Assembly: GCF_000753795.1 (NCBI RefSeq)
Contig: NZ_JPEO01000005.1
Coordinates: 1 to 64,000 of the forward strand
DNA length: 64,000 bases
Source of the DNA: Shewanella mangrovi
GTDB taxonomy: Bacteria > Pseudomonadota > Gammaproteobacteria > Enterobacterales > Shewanellaceae
Direction of reading: 5' to 3'
The position numbers were made by a program, and so were the translations under genes. The notes under the pieces are model-generated. The model made no database searches. It worked only from the letters and a program-made list of their open reading frames with translations, and was not told where the DNA came from. This document shows positions 8,900 through 18,279 of the stretch, in pieces. The number at the start of each line of letters is the position of its first letter. Within the stretch, counting starts at the first letter, position 1.

Positions 8900-11800
8900 T
8901 TAACCCTGTTTCAATTGGCGACGGTACAGCAGCAAATAAATGGCGGGCAATACAAACAGCGACAGAATTGGCGCGGTAATCATGCCGCCGACCATAGGCG
9001 CGGCAATCTTCTGCATCACTTCATTACCTGAACCTGCGCCCCACATAATCGGCAGCAAGCCGAAGAAGATGGTGGCAACCGTCATCGCCTTGGGGCGAAT
9101 ACGCATGACTGCGCCTTCAATCAGTGCGGCTTTTAGATCACTCACCGTGTCATACATATTGTTATCTTGGCGATGTTTGATGGCGTTGTTGAGATAGACC
9201 AACATCACCACGCCAAACTCAGAGGCAACCCCGGCCAATGCGATCATCCCCACCGCTACCGCAGCGGAAAAGTTGAAGCCAAGACCATACAACACCCAAG
9301 TACTGCCCACCAAGGCAAACGGCAGTGACAGCATAATAATTGCCGCCTGCTGAGCAGAGCCAAAGGTCATCATCAACAGAATGAAGATAACCGCTAACGC
9401 CATTGGCACCACTTGCTCCAATTTGGCGGTAACGCGCTGCATATACTCATATTGTCCAGCAAAGGCATAGCTATAACGCGGAGGCAGTTTTACGTTCGCG
9501 GCCAGAATCGGTTTTACGGTATCGATATACTCACCAATCGAGGTGCCTTTGATATCAACAAACACCCACGAGATTAAGCGGCCATTCTCACTTTTCAGCA
9601 TTGGCGCGCCGTCCGTAATTTCAATGTCAGCCAGATTACGCAGTGGCAGATAGTTACCTGATTTGGTAATGACGGGCAGGTCGCGCAGCTTCTCAATGTT
9701 ATCGCGTAGTTCGCGTGGATAACGCAGGTTGATTGGATAGCGTTCAGCTCCTTGAACTGACTCACCCACGTCCATACCACCGATGGCATAACGCACTACA
9801 TCCTGAATATCGCTCAAGGTCATGCCGTAACGTGAGGCCACGTCCAGCTTAGGCGTAATATCAATATAGCGGCCGCCACCGACACGTTCAGCATAAGCGG
9901 AGCGGGTATGCGGTTGTTGCATCAAAATAGCTTCAATCTGCGCACCAATGCTTTGCAGCTCGTTAATATCCGAACCCGTAATTTTGATACCTACAGGGGT
10001 TTTTATCCCGGTAGACAGCATATCGATACGGGTTTTGATCGGTTGTACCCAAGCGTTGGTTAAACCGGGCACTTTTACCGTTTTTTGCAGTTGGTCGATA
10101 ATGTCGTCCAGCTTAACACCGTCTCGCCATTCATCTTTAGGCTTGAGCATGATGGTGGTTTCCAGCATGGTCAGTGGTGCTGGGTCTGTGGCGGTTTCAG
10201 CGCGGCCAACTTTACCAAATACCCGTTTTACTTCCGGCACGGTTTTGATCAATCGGTCAGTTTGTTGCAACAGTTGCGCGGCCTTACCTGCGCTGATCCC
10301 TGGCAGGGTCGTAGGCATATACAGCAGATCGCCTTCTTCCAGATCTGGCATAAACTCGCTGCCCATGCGGGTGGCCGGATACCAGGCGCTAATTAACGTC
10401 ACAATGGCCAGTAGCAGCGTGATTTTAGGAAAACGCAGCACTAATGACAGCGCAGGTTTATAGCCCGCAATCAACACGCGGCTAATCGGGTTACTGGTTT
10501 CTGAGGGGATTTTGCCGCGAATAAACAGTCCCATCAGAATAGGGACTAAGGTCACCGACAAAATTGCTGCGGCGCCCATGGCAAAAGTCTTAGTGTAGGC
10601 CAACGGGGTAAATAAGCGGCCTTCCTGATCTTCCAGCGCAAATACCGGCACAAAGCTCAGGGTGATGATTAGCAATGAGAAGAACAGCGCTGGGCCCACT
10701 TCTTTGGAGGATTCCGCGACAATGGTCCAATGCTCGGTAATGTTAGGCCGTCGTTGATACTGGTGCTCAAAATGCTCCAAGTGCTTGTGCATGTTCTCAA
10801 TCATCACAATCGCACCATCGACTACTGCACCAATGGCAATCGCGATACCGCCAAGGCTCATAATATTGGCGTTAACCCCCATGTGGTTCATCACAATAAA
10901 GGCCATCAAGATCGACATCGGCAGGGTGATAACGGCAACTAAGGTTGAGCGGGCGTGCATCAAGAACAGCAGACAGACGATACTGACGACCACCATCTCT
11001 TCTATCACCTTGTGCACTAAGTTCTCTACCGAGTTTTCAATCAAGGTGGAGCGGTCGTAAGTCGGTACCACTTCAACGCCATCTGGTAAGCCAGCTTGCA
11101 GCTCTTCCAGTTTGGCTTTTACCGCTTCAATCGTCGCCAAGGCGTTTTCACCGTAACGCATCACAATGATGCCGCCAACGGTTTCACCTTTTCCATCGAG
11201 CTCGGCAATGCTGCGGCGTGCCGCTGGCCCTTTACGAATATAAGCCACGTCTTTTAGGAGCAATGGGGTACCTGCCGGACTGGCGACTCCAAGCGGGATC
11301 TCCTGAAAATCGGCCAATGTTTGGCGATAACCTTTAGCACGCACCATATACTCAGCTTCGGCCATTTCCACCACTGAGCCGCCTGCTTCGTTGTTCGCTT
11401 TGTTAATGGCATTTTTGATGGTGGCAATATCTAAACGATAGAGCGCCATTTTGTCGGGATCGAGCACCACTTGATAGGTTTGCTCCATGCCGCCTACAGT
11501 CGCCACTTCTGACACGCCAGCAACACTTTGCAGTTCCAGTTTTAGATACCAGTCTTGCAAGCTTTTCAGTTGTGATAGATCCAACTTGCCGCTTTTATCA
11601 ACCAGTGAGTATTCAAACACCCAACCTACACCAGATGCGTCTGGTCCAAGCGATGGCTGTACACCGTCTGGTAAGCGGTTACCGATTTGGCTTAGATATT
11701 CCAATACCCGTGAGCGTGCCCAGTAAATATCGGTGCCATCTTCAAAAATTACATAAACGTAGGAATCACCAAACATCGAGAAACCGCGTACGGTTTTGGC

Positions 11801-12034
11801 ACCCGGTACTGCCAACATGGCGGTAGAGAGCGGATAGGTGATCTGCTCTTCAACCAACTTAGGGGCTTGGCCAGGGTATTCAGTTTTAATAATCACCTGC
11901 ACATCGGACAAATCCGGCAGTGCATCCAGCGGTGTTTGCTTCATGGCATGAATACCAACCGCCATCACTATCACTGCCAGCACGAGCACCATTACGCGTT
12001 GGCGAATGGATGCATCAATGATGGTCTTTAGCAT
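8900..12034 (-). CDS. cusA: CusA/SilA-like heavy-metal RND efflux pump
   Basis: A 1044-residue inner-membrane RND pump of the heavy-metal-efflux class. Blocks shared with CusA/SilA include DALPDLSDVQVIIKT, VPGAKTVRGFS, DMLSTGIKTPVGIKI and GDLLYMPTTLPGIS. The many methionines in the porter region suit Cu(I)/Ag(I). The transmembrane proton-relay segment shows as AIGAVVDGAIVMIEN. CusA exports monovalent copper or silver with CusB and an outer-membrane channel. Its ATG at 12034 overlaps the end of the adaptor gene by 20 bases, indicating translational coupling. No outer-membrane factor gene lies in the block. CzcA-type divalent-metal pumps are the alternative, but similarity to CusA/SilA is clearly higher. 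Confidence 0.9.
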   Translation of the reverse strand: MLKTIIDASIRQRVMVLVLAVIVMAVGIHAMKQTPLDALPDLSDVQVIIKTEYPGQAPKLVEEQITYPLSTAMLAVPGAKTVRGFSMFGDSYVYVIFEDGTDIYWARSRVLEYLSQIGNRLPDGVQPSLGPDASGVGWVFEYSLVDKSGKLDLSQLKSLQDWYLKLELQSVAGVSEVATVGGMEQTYQVVLDPDKMALYRLDIATIKNAINKANNEAGGSVVEMAEAEYMVRAKGYRQTLADFQEIPLGVASPAGTPLLLKDVAYIRKGPAARRSIAELDGKGETVGGIIVMRYGENALATIEAVKAKLEELQAGLPDGVEVVPTYDRSTLIENSVENLVHKVIEEMVVVSIVCLLFLMHARSTLVAVITLPMSILMAFIVMNHMGVNANIMSLGGIAIAIGAVVDGAIVMIENMHKHLEHFEHQYQRRPNITEHWTIVAESSKEVGPALFFSLLIITLSFVPVFALEDQEGRLFTPLAYTKTFAMGAAAILSVTLVPILMGLFIRGKIPSETSNPISRVLIAGYKPALSLVLRFPKITLLLAIVTLISAWYPATRMGSEFMPDLEEGDLLYMPTTLPGISAGKAAQLLQQTDRLIKTVPEVKRVFGKVGRAETATDPAPLTMLETTIMLKPKDEWRDGVKLDDIIDQLQKTVKVPGLTNAWVQPIKTRIDMLSTGIKTPVGIKITGSDINELQSIGAQIEAILMQQPHTRSAYAERVGGGRYIDITPKLDVASRYGMTLSDIQDVVRYAIGGMDVGESVQGAERYPINLRYPRELRDNIEKLRDLPVITKSGNYLPLRNLADIEITDGAPMLKSENGRLISWVFVDIKGTSIGEYIDTVKPILAANVKLPPRYSYAFAGQYEYMQRVTAKLEQVVPMALAVIFILLMMTFGSAQQAAIIMLSLPFALVGSTWVLYGLGFNFSAAVAVGMIALAGVASEFGVVMLVYLNNAIKHRQDNNMYDTVSDLKAALIEGAVMRIRPKAMTVATIFFGLLPIMWGAGSGNEVMQKIAAPMVGGMITAPILSLFVLPAIYLLLYRRQLKQG

Positions 12035-13706
12035 CGTCGGCCTCCTGTGGTTGTTTGGCTGACATGCGCAACAAGCTGCCTTTGAGGCTCGCTTCAGAAT
12101 CCAACAGGAATTGGCCGGAAATTACCACATCATCGCCTGCGGAAATACCGGAGAGGATCTCTACCTGACCGCGGCTCATCATGCCCGTCGTCACTGGCTT
12201 CGCGACAAAGCCTTGGTCGCTGGTTTTGACCACAACACGGTTTTCTTTACCGGTTTGGATCAGTGCTTCTTGTGGGACCACTAACGCATCTTTGTTAGCG
12301 CCACCGTAGATGGACACTTTTGCCAGCGTATTGGGGCGTAATTTAATGCTGGGATTATCTAATACCACGCGTACCCGTAAACTGCGGGTCACTGGGTCGA
12401 GTTCGGGGTAGATATAGTCAATCTTACCTTCGAGATTTTTGATGCCCATGGCGGGAATGCTGACTTCAGCCGGTTGACCGACTTCTAGCCAACTTTGCTC
12501 ATTTTCGAATACGTCGGCAATCACCCACACCTTGTGTAAGTCGACCATAGACAACACTTCGGTCGCGGGTTGCAGATACATACCATCACGAATGTTGAGA
12601 TTGGTGACATAGCCATCGGTTTCGGCGAAGAAAGGCACGCGGTAAAGCGTTTTGCCGGTTTTCTCCAGTTGACTAATCTGATCGCGGCTAATGCCCAGTA
12701 ATTCCAGACGGGTTTGTGCCTTACGCAACAACTCGCTGTTACGGTTATTGGTGCCATGTTGTTTCAGGCTGTCGGCGGCGAGCAGATAATCATCCTGCGC
12801 ATTGACTAACTCAGGCGAGTAGATCTCATAGAGCAACTGACCTTTTTTGATCTTATCACCGGCGGAGGTGACGGTGAGCTTTTCCACCCAGCCACTGACG
12901 CGCGAGTGAATATGGGTGATTTGGCTTTCGTCATAATCCACTTCACCGACAGTATCAACGAAGCGCCACATGGTTTGGTGATGCGCCTTGGCCACTTTCA
13001 ATGCTAGGGCTTGTTGCATGCCGCCGGATACGTTGACCTGCACCTGATCCTGATGGCCCCCCATTTCCACTTTTTCTAAGGTCATGCCACAGATTGGGCA
13101 GGTGCCTGGCGCATCCATGACAATTTGCGGATGCATTGGACAGACATATTTGATGGTACCAGAACCCGAACTATCCGCCTGCGGCACTAACTTATGCTGA
13201 TGTTGCGAGCTGCTATCGGTAGCCTTTGGTGTAACCGCTTGCTGAGCTGCGCTCTGTTGCTGCGTCGCTTGCTCCATCTGCATTTGGTTGGCGCCATCTT
13301 CTTTTTCCACTAAGAACATGCCGCAGATAGGGCAACGACCCGGCTCATGGGTAATCACCTCAGGATGCATTGGGCACGTGTAGGTTTTGCCTTCATCTTG
13401 GGCTTTGTTGGCTTTCGCATTTTCTACCAGAGAGCCAGCCGCAGCAGCTGGGTTTTGCTGCGGCGTGGCATCATCTTCATCTTTAACTAAAAACATGCCG
13501 CAGATCGGGCAGCGACCCGGTTTGTCGCTGCGCTCTTGCGGATGCATTGGACAGTAGTATTCACCATGAACATGCGCTTGCACTGCCGTAGCGACGGCAG
13601 TTTGGCTGGGTGTTGCCGCCAGTAATGGTGCGGCTGGTGGCAACGCTGCTGTCAGCGCCATGGCGAACAAGCATGTCATTTTACGTGTGTGATGTTTACG
13701 ACTCAT
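12015..13706 (-). CDS. cusB: CusB-like RND adaptor with three N-terminal heavy-metal-binding domains
   Basis: A 563-residue periplasmic adaptor (membrane fusion protein). After a signal peptide come three copies of the HMBD motif (CPMHP ... CPICGM) at about residues 51-74, 109-133 and 187-210, joined by Gln/Ala-rich linkers. The CusB body follows: barrel-sandwich, hairpin and beta-barrel regions (SRVSGWVEKL, LLYEIYSPELVNAQ). Most CusB proteins have one such domain or none, so three is unusual and suggests extra metal capture. It starts at ATG 13706 behind a GAGG site and overlaps cusA. A His-rich end (DDAKDHH) closes the protein. Confidence 0.9.
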   Translation of the reverse strand: MSRKHHTRKMTCLFAMALTAALPPAAPLLAATPSQTAVATAVQAHVHGEYYCPMHPQERSDKPGRCPICGMFLVKDEDDATPQQNPAAAAGSLVENAKANKAQDEGKTYTCPMHPEVITHEPGRCPICGMFLVEKEDGANQMQMEQATQQQSAAQQAVTPKATDSSSQHQHKLVPQADSSGSGTIKYVCPMHPQIVMDAPGTCPICGMTLEKVEMGGHQDQVQVNVSGGMQQALALKVAKAHHQTMWRFVDTVGEVDYDESQITHIHSRVSGWVEKLTVTSAGDKIKKGQLLYEIYSPELVNAQDDYLLAADSLKQHGTNNRNSELLRKAQTRLELLGISRDQISQLEKTGKTLYRVPFFAETDGYVTNLNIRDGMYLQPATEVLSMVDLHKVWVIADVFENEQSWLEVGQPAEVSIPAMGIKNLEGKIDYIYPELDPVTRSLRVRVVLDNPSIKLRPNTLAKVSIYGGANKDALVVPQEALIQTGKENRVVVKTSDQGFVAKPVTTGMMSRGQVEILSGISAGDDVVISGQFLLDSEASLKGSLLRMSAKQPQEADDAKDHH

Positions 13707-13746
13707 GACCTCAATTCCTCTACTTCAACTTCACCAAAGCGCCTAA

Positions 13747-14109
13747 TTACTGTTGGTGCATGTGCTTCATATCGTCCATGTGTTTCATGTCCTTCATATC
13801 ACCATGTTTCATATCGTTGGCGGGTACGAGGTTCATGCCACATTTCGGGCAACTGTCGCCTTTGTGTCCGGTAACTTCAGGGTGCATAGGACAGTGGTAA
13901 ACAGCTTGCTCCGCTTTGACCAGCTTCATGCCACATTTCGGGCAGCTATCACCTTTTTGTCCTGTGACTTCAGGGTGCATTGGGCAGTGATAAACAGCAT
14001 TCATTGCTGCATGCTCGTGTTCATGGGCAGGTTGTTCTGCAGCAAAAGAGTTAAACGCAAATGCCAGTGCCATGACTGCAGCAAACGCAATAGATACAAA
14101 AGATTTCAT
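13747..14109 (-). CDS. Small secreted protein with two heavy-metal-binding domains
   Basis: A 120-residue protein: signal peptide to about residue 24, a His-rich stretch (HEHEH), two near-identical YHCPMHPEVTG ... CPKCGM domains starting at residues 40 and 71 (31-residue period), and a Met/His-rich tail. The domains are of the same type as those in the neighbouring CusB-like adaptor. The likely role is a periplasmic copper/silver sponge or chaperone feeding the pump; this is inferred from motif and position. ATG 14109 was chosen because a GGAG site lies about 9 bases upstream; the frame opens earlier at a TTG. Confidence 0.85.
   Translation of the reverse strand: MKSFVSIAFAAVMALAFAFNSFAAEQPAHEHEHAAMNAVYHCPMHPEVTGQKGDSCPKCGMKLVKAEQAVYHCPMHPEVTGHKGDSCPKCGMNLVPANDMKHGDMKDMKHMDDMKHMHQQ
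13832..13905. repeat. Internal tandem domain duplication, copy 1
   Basis: This 74-base segment of the small HMBD gene closely matches 13925-13998 at the DNA level, with only scattered substitutions. The two copies are 93 bases apart, which equals the 31-residue protein repeat. Confidence 0.8.
13925..13998. repeat. Internal tandem domain duplication, copy 2
   Basis: Partner of 13832-13905. High nucleotide identity as well as protein identity suggests a fairly recent duplication of one HMBD unit. Confidence 0.8.
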
Positions 14110-14224
14110 GTTGTTGTTCTCCAATATGGCATGGCAACTTGCTTGATCGCTAAGTGCAACAATACCAAAAATGTTAAATATTTTATTCAGTTAACAGATT
14201 TTAGGCACACGTGTGCCGTGGAGA

Positions 14225-14650
14225 TTAGGCTATAGGTGGTTTAAAGGCTGGATTAACAGCGATAGAGGTGAAATGAGGTTCAGGAGTCGCGACAGCAGTT
14301 TCTGGCAGTCGATTGTTAGACCAGATATGCGCAGTTACCAATGATCCCGCTATAGATGCCACAGTACAGTGACAATGGCCCTTACAACACATCCCTTTGC
14401 TATCGCCGCAATGGTGAGCAGGCGCGTCGGGAAGCACACTAGTTAACGCCATTTTGCCATCGCAGCAATCGGGCATTGCAGTGTCTGAGCATTTCATATC
14501 GGAGTTCATTTGGTGATGCGCTAACATCATAGCGTCTAGCGGTTCGGCTTTTGCTGCAGGCATTATTGTCATGCCATTAGACACCAGCCCTTGCCCGACA
14601 AATGCGAGCAACAGCAATAATGTCCAGATGTAGCGACGAATGCTTTGCAT
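14225..14650 (-). CDS. Cys/His-rich secreted protein upstream of the cus genes
   Basis: A 141-residue protein with an N-terminal signal peptide or anchor (about residues 8-28). Its middle is dense in Cys, His and Met (MAHHQMNSDMKC, PDCCDGK, CCKGHCHC), and the tail is plain. I do not recognise a named family with certainty; it resembles the small DUF2946/CopL-like proteins found beside copper-resistance genes. It is the first gene of the minus-strand metal block, 115 bases upstream of the HMBD protein. Periplasmic metal binding is the likely role, inferred from composition and neighbours. Confidence 0.7.
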   Translation of the reverse strand: MQSIRRYIWTLLLLLAFVGQGLVSNGMTIMPAAKAEPLDAMMLAHHQMNSDMKCSDTAMPDCCDGKMALTSVLPDAPAHHCGDSKGMCCKGHCHCTVASIAGSLVTAHIWSNNRLPETAVATPEPHFTSIAVNPAFKPPIA

Positions 14651-15143
14651 AATAAAATCCGAATTAAACGACTGCTAGGTATATTCACCTTTGGCTAATA
14701 TAGCCAGTGTGGCGAACTACATTTTTACCTTAGCCGAAATACTTGTGTATTCGCAATCACTTAAAATCGATCGTTCTCACAATATAGCGACGTTGTTGTC
14801 ATGGCAAAATGCGAACGCGATTATCGCGCTGGCGCATAAAAAATGCACGAGTTTTGCTGAAACTTGCAGCGAAATTTTTTATGAAATTCAGCAATTACTT
14901 GTTCACGATCAATGAATAAATTGTCGCGATCGACGTTGATCGCTAACGCTCATTAGCATAAAAACTGTAATGCTGACTATCTGTTAGCAAAATTTGCAGG
15001 CTTTTGTAGCAGAGTTAGATGTGGCTCTCATTTTAGCTTATTAAGTCACAATTAATGAACGAAAGTTGGTTTATAATCGAAACCCTTAAAAAGGGGTCCC
15101 TATTTTTAGATAGAGATAATTAAAAAGATTTTGGAGAAGAGTG
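14651..15143. other. Intergenic region between the metal block and cymA
   Basis: 493 bases without a supported gene. A 74-codon plus-strand frame at 14691-14915 opens with TTG and has neither a ribosome binding site nor a recognisable family, so it is not called. The region must hold the leftward promoter of the metal block and the rightward promoter of cymA. A TATAAT hexamer at 15072-15077 is a candidate -10 box for cymA, but no good -35 is seen. The cymA ribosome binding site is GGAGAAG just before the start. Confidence 0.5.
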
Positions 15144-15707
15144 ATGAATTGGCGTGCACTATTCAAACCTAGCGCGAAGTTTTCTGTGCTGTCTCTGCTG
15201 GTCATCGGTGTTGTGATCGGCGTTATCGGTTACTTTGCGACACAACAAACCTTACATGCGACCAGCCAAGATGCATTTTGTATGAGCTGTCACAGTAACC
15301 ATTCTTTACAGAAAGAGTTGATGGCATCAGCTCACGGTAATAACCCACAAGGTATCACCGTTAGCTGTCAAGATTGTCACTTGCCACATGATCCAATCAA
15401 ATACCTGATCAAGAAAATCATCGTATCTAAAGATCTTTATGGCTTCCTGACTATCGATGGTTTTAACACCCAAGCATGGTTGGATGAAAACCGTAAAGAA
15501 CAAGCAGACAAAGCATTGGCAGAGTTCCGCGCTAATGATTCTGAAAACTGCCAACACTGCCATACTCGCATTTTTGAAAATCAGCCAGAAGGCATGAAGA
15601 AAATCGCGAAACGTATGCACGAAATGAACTTCAAGAAAGCAGAAGACAAGCGTAAGACTTGTGTGGATTGCCACAAAGGTGTTGCTCACTTCTATCCAAA
15701 AGGCTAA
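15144..15707 (+). CDS. cymA: Tetraheme quinol dehydrogenase CymA
   Basis: A 187-residue NapC/NirT-family cytochrome with an N-terminal membrane anchor (about residues 14-34) and four CxxCH heme sites at C46-H50, C75-H79, C136-H140 and C173-H177. Length, heme spacing and the run KKIIVSKDLYGFLTIDGF identify CymA rather than NapC or NrfH. In Shewanella CymA oxidises menaquinol at the inner membrane and passes electrons to periplasmic fumarate, nitrate, nitrite and metal-reducing partners. It is a lone gene with its own terminator, as in S. oneidensis. ATG 15144 follows GGAGAAG; the frame opens one codon earlier at GTG. Confidence 0.96.
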   Translation: MNWRALFKPSAKFSVLSLLVIGVVIGVIGYFATQQTLHATSQDAFCMSCHSNHSLQKELMASAHGNNPQGITVSCQDCHLPHDPIKYLIKKIIVSKDLYGFLTIDGFNTQAWLDENRKEQADKALAEFRANDSENCQHCHTRIFENQPEGMKKIAKRMHEMNFKKAEDKRKTCVDCHKGVAHFYPKG

Positions 15708-15724
15708 TTGAAGCTTTTCATTTG

Positions 15725-15754
15725 AAAAACCGGTGCCATGGCGCCGGTTTTTTA
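15725..15754 (+). terminator. cymA rho-independent terminator
   Basis: AAAACCGG pairs with CCGGTTTT around a further GC-rich inner stem containing CCATGG, followed by a T-run. It lies 18 bases after the cymA stop. Confidence 0.88.
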
Positions 15755-15878
15755 TTGTCCTAAAATGAACTCTGGCTGACAAAACGGCGATTGCGACTTA
15801 TCGACCATGAAACTTTTCATGGCCTTGTGCTATTGTTGGCGCAATTTTCGTTAATTCAAAAATCAGACGATTCGCACT

Positions 15879-18224
15879 ATGCACAATATTGCTGAAATTA
15901 TTGCTCAGGAACTGCAGGTTCGTGAGCAGCAAGTGGCCGCGACCATCACCTTATTAGATGAAGGTGCCACCGTGCCATTTATCGCCCGTTACCGGAAGGA
16001 AATTACGGGTGGCTTAGATGATACTCAACTACGGACATTGTTCTCCCGCCTCGGTTATCTGCGCGAATTGAATGAACGCCGTCAGGTCATCATTACTTCC
16101 ATCGACGCGCAAGGCAAACTCACGCCAGAACTACAACGCGCATTGGACGACGCCGATACCAAGACCCGTTTGGAAGATCTTTATCTACCTTACAAACCCA
16201 AACGTCGCACTAAAGGGCAGATCGCCATTGAAGCGGGTATCGAACCCTTAGCCGATAAACTGTTCGCGGCCGTAGGCGATGCCTCAGTTGCGCCTGAGCA
16301 GGAAGCCACTGCGTATTTAAATGCTGCCGCCGGTTTTAACGATGCCAAAGCCGTGCTCGATGGCGCGCGTTACATTTTGATGGAACGCTTTGCCGAAGAT
16401 GCGGAACTGCTTGCCAAAGTTCGTCGTTATATTGCCGACAATGCCGTGATTGAAAGCAAACTGATTGCGGGTAAAGACAAAGACGGTGCTAAGTTCCGTG
16501 ACTATTTTGAACATACCGAACCGTTGTCGAGCGTACCTTCGCATCGCGCGCTGGCCATGTTGCGCGGCCGTAACGAAGGCGTGTTGTCACTGAATCTGAA
16601 TGCTGACCCTAACAGTGAAGGTAGTGGCAGTTATTGCGAACAGATTATTGCTGCGCAGCAAGCCTTATCGTTAACCGATTGCGCCATTGATAACTGGTTA
16701 CGCACTGTGGTGACCGCCACCTGGCGCATTAAGATTGCGCTACAGATGGAAACCGAATTTATTGGACAGATGCGCGAAGTTGCCGAAGGTGAAGCCATTA
16801 AAGTGTTTGCCCGCAACTTAGGTGATTTGCTGATGGCGCCGCCAGCAGGGGCGAAGGCGACGATGGGGCTTGACCCAGGGTTGCGCACGGGTGTGAAAGT
16901 CGCGTTGGTCAATGACACTGGTAAGCTGGTGGCACACACCACGATTTTCCCTCACGCGCCGCAAAACCAATGGGATAAGTCAGTTCGTACTCTGGCCAAT
17001 CTGGTGAAAATGCACAGTATCGAACTGATCGCTATCGGCAACGGTACCGCCTCGCGCGAAACAGATCGGCTGGCCGCAGACGTGATTGCCGAAGTTAAGG
17101 CTGATGCGCCAACGCTGACGAAAGTGGTGGTGAGTGAAGCCGGCGCTTCTGTCTATTCTGCGTCAGAGCTGGCTGCCAATGAATTCCCTGACTTAGATGT
17201 CTCGCTGCGCGGCGCAGTATCTATCGCCCGTCGTCTTCAAGATCCTTTGGCTGAGCTGGTAAAAATTGAGCCGAAATCGATTGGCGTGGGCCAATATCAG
17301 CATGATGTGAGCCAAAGTCAGTTGTCATCGTCACTGGAAGCTGTGGTGGAAGACTGTGTAAACAGTGTCGGTGTCGACGTGAATATGGCCTCCGCTCCTC
17401 TGCTTAGCCAAGTGGCGGGACTGAATCGCACCTTGGCGAAAAATATCGTCGATTTCCGTGACGAAAATGGCCGCTTTAATAGTCGTAAGGAACTGCTCAA
17501 CGTGCCGCGTTTGGGGCCAAAGGCGTTTGAACAAGCCGCGGGCTTTCTACGGATCCGCGATGGCAGTAATCCATTGGATGCCTCGGCAGTACACCCAGAA
17601 GCTTATACGTTGGTGGAGCAAATCGCGGTTGCTAAAAATAGTCCGGTAGATGCTCTCATCGGCAATTCCGGCGTGTTAAATGCGATTAACCCGAGTGAAT
17701 TTACGACGGCTGATTTCGGGGTGCCGACCATCACCGATATTCTGAAAGAATTGGATAAACCGGGACGTGATCCTCGCGGTGAGTTTAAAACCGCTACCTT
17801 CAAAGAGGGTATTGAAGAGATTAAGGATCTACGTCCAGAGATGATTTTGGAAGGCGTGGTCACTAACGTCACGAACTTCGGTGCTTTTGTCGATATTGGG
17901 GTGCATCAAGACGGATTAGTGCATATCTCATCACTGACCGATAAGTTCGTCAGCGATCCGCATACTGTGGTGAAAGCTGGCGATGTGGTGAAAGTAAAAG
18001 TGATGGACGTGGATGTTGAACGTCGTCGCATTGGCTTAACTATGCGGCTAGATGAAAAGCCCGCAGAAAAAGCCAGTGCTCCAGCGCGTAACGACAAGCC
18101 AGCCAAAGCGAATAAGCCGAACAATAAGGGTGCTAAACCGCAGAAGCGGCCAGAAAAGCCAAAACAGGTGAACGCTGCTATGGGCAATGCCTTTGCTGAG
18201 GCGTTTGCCAAACTGAAAAAGTAA
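15879..18224 (+). CDS. tex: RNA-binding transcription accessory protein Tex
   Basis: A 781-residue Tex/YhgF protein. Domains in order are the helical N-terminal Tex region ([14 protein letters not shown] at about residues 33-46), a YqgF/RNase H-like core ([16 protein letters not shown]), helix-hairpin-helix repeats ([16 protein letters not shown]) and a C-terminal S1 RNA-binding domain ([17 protein letters not shown]). A Lys/Ala-rich basic tail follows. Tex binds nucleic acid and influences transcription and toxin expression in several bacteria; its exact mechanism is not settled. It is a single gene ending at a clear terminator. Confidence 0.96.
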   Translation: MHNIAEIIAQELQVREQQVAATITLLDEGATVPFIARYRKEITGGLDDTQLRTLFSRLGYLRELNERRQVIITSIDAQGKLTPELQRALDDADTKTRLEDLYLPYKPKRRTKGQIAIEAGIEPLADKLFAAVGDASVAPEQEATAYLNAAAGFNDAKAVLDGARYILMERFAEDAELLAKVRRYIADNAVIESKLIAGKDKDGAKFRDYFEHTEPLSSVPSHRALAMLRGRNEGVLSLNLNADPNSEGSGSYCEQIIAAQQALSLTDCAIDNWLRTVVTATWRIKIALQMETEFIGQMREVAEGEAIKVFARNLGDLLMAPPAGAKATMGLDPGLRTGVKVALVNDTGKLVAHTTIFPHAPQNQWDKSVRTLANLVKMHSIELIAIGNGTASRETDRLAADVIAEVKADAPTLTKVVVSEAGASVYSASELAANEFPDLDVSLRGAVSIARRLQDPLAELVKIEPKSIGVGQYQHDVSQSQLSSSLEAVVEDCVNSVGVDVNMASAPLLSQVAGLNRTLAKNIVDFRDENGRFNSRKELLNVPRLGPKAFEQAAGFLRIRDGSNPLDASAVHPEAYTLVEQIAVAKNSPVDALIGNSGVLNAINPSEFTTADFGVPTITDILKELDKPGRDPRGEFKTATFKEGIEEIKDLRPEMILEGVVTNVTNFGAFVDIGVHQDGLVHISSLTDKFVSDPHTVVKAGDVVKVKVMDVDVERRRIGLTMRLDEKPAEKASAPARNDKPAKANKPNNKGAKPQKRPEKPKQVNAAMGNAFAEAFAKLKK

Positions 18225-18231
18225 GCATCTG

Positions 18232-18257
18232 AAAAAGCCGGCATTGCCGGCTTTTTT
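18232..18257 (+). terminator. tex rho-independent terminator
   Basis: AAAAAGCCGGC and GCCGGCTTTTTT pair around a short ATT loop directly after the tex stop. The A-run on the other side may also serve the convergent Gln-rich gene. Confidence 0.88.
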
Positions 18258-18279
18258 ATAGGTTAAATCGATGCGTGAA

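Noticed and set aside
9948..10463. 171-codon frame antisense to cusA
   Set aside because: A frame shadow of the well-supported pump gene; composition is typical of antisense reading of RND genes.
14691..14915. 74-codon plus-strand frame upstream of cymA
   Set aside because: It opens with TTG, has no ribosome binding site, and matches no family; it lies in a region that must hold promoters.
15020..15050. CRP site in front of cymA
   Set aside because: The best match (TGTGGCTCTCATTT) fits only one half of the CRP consensus.
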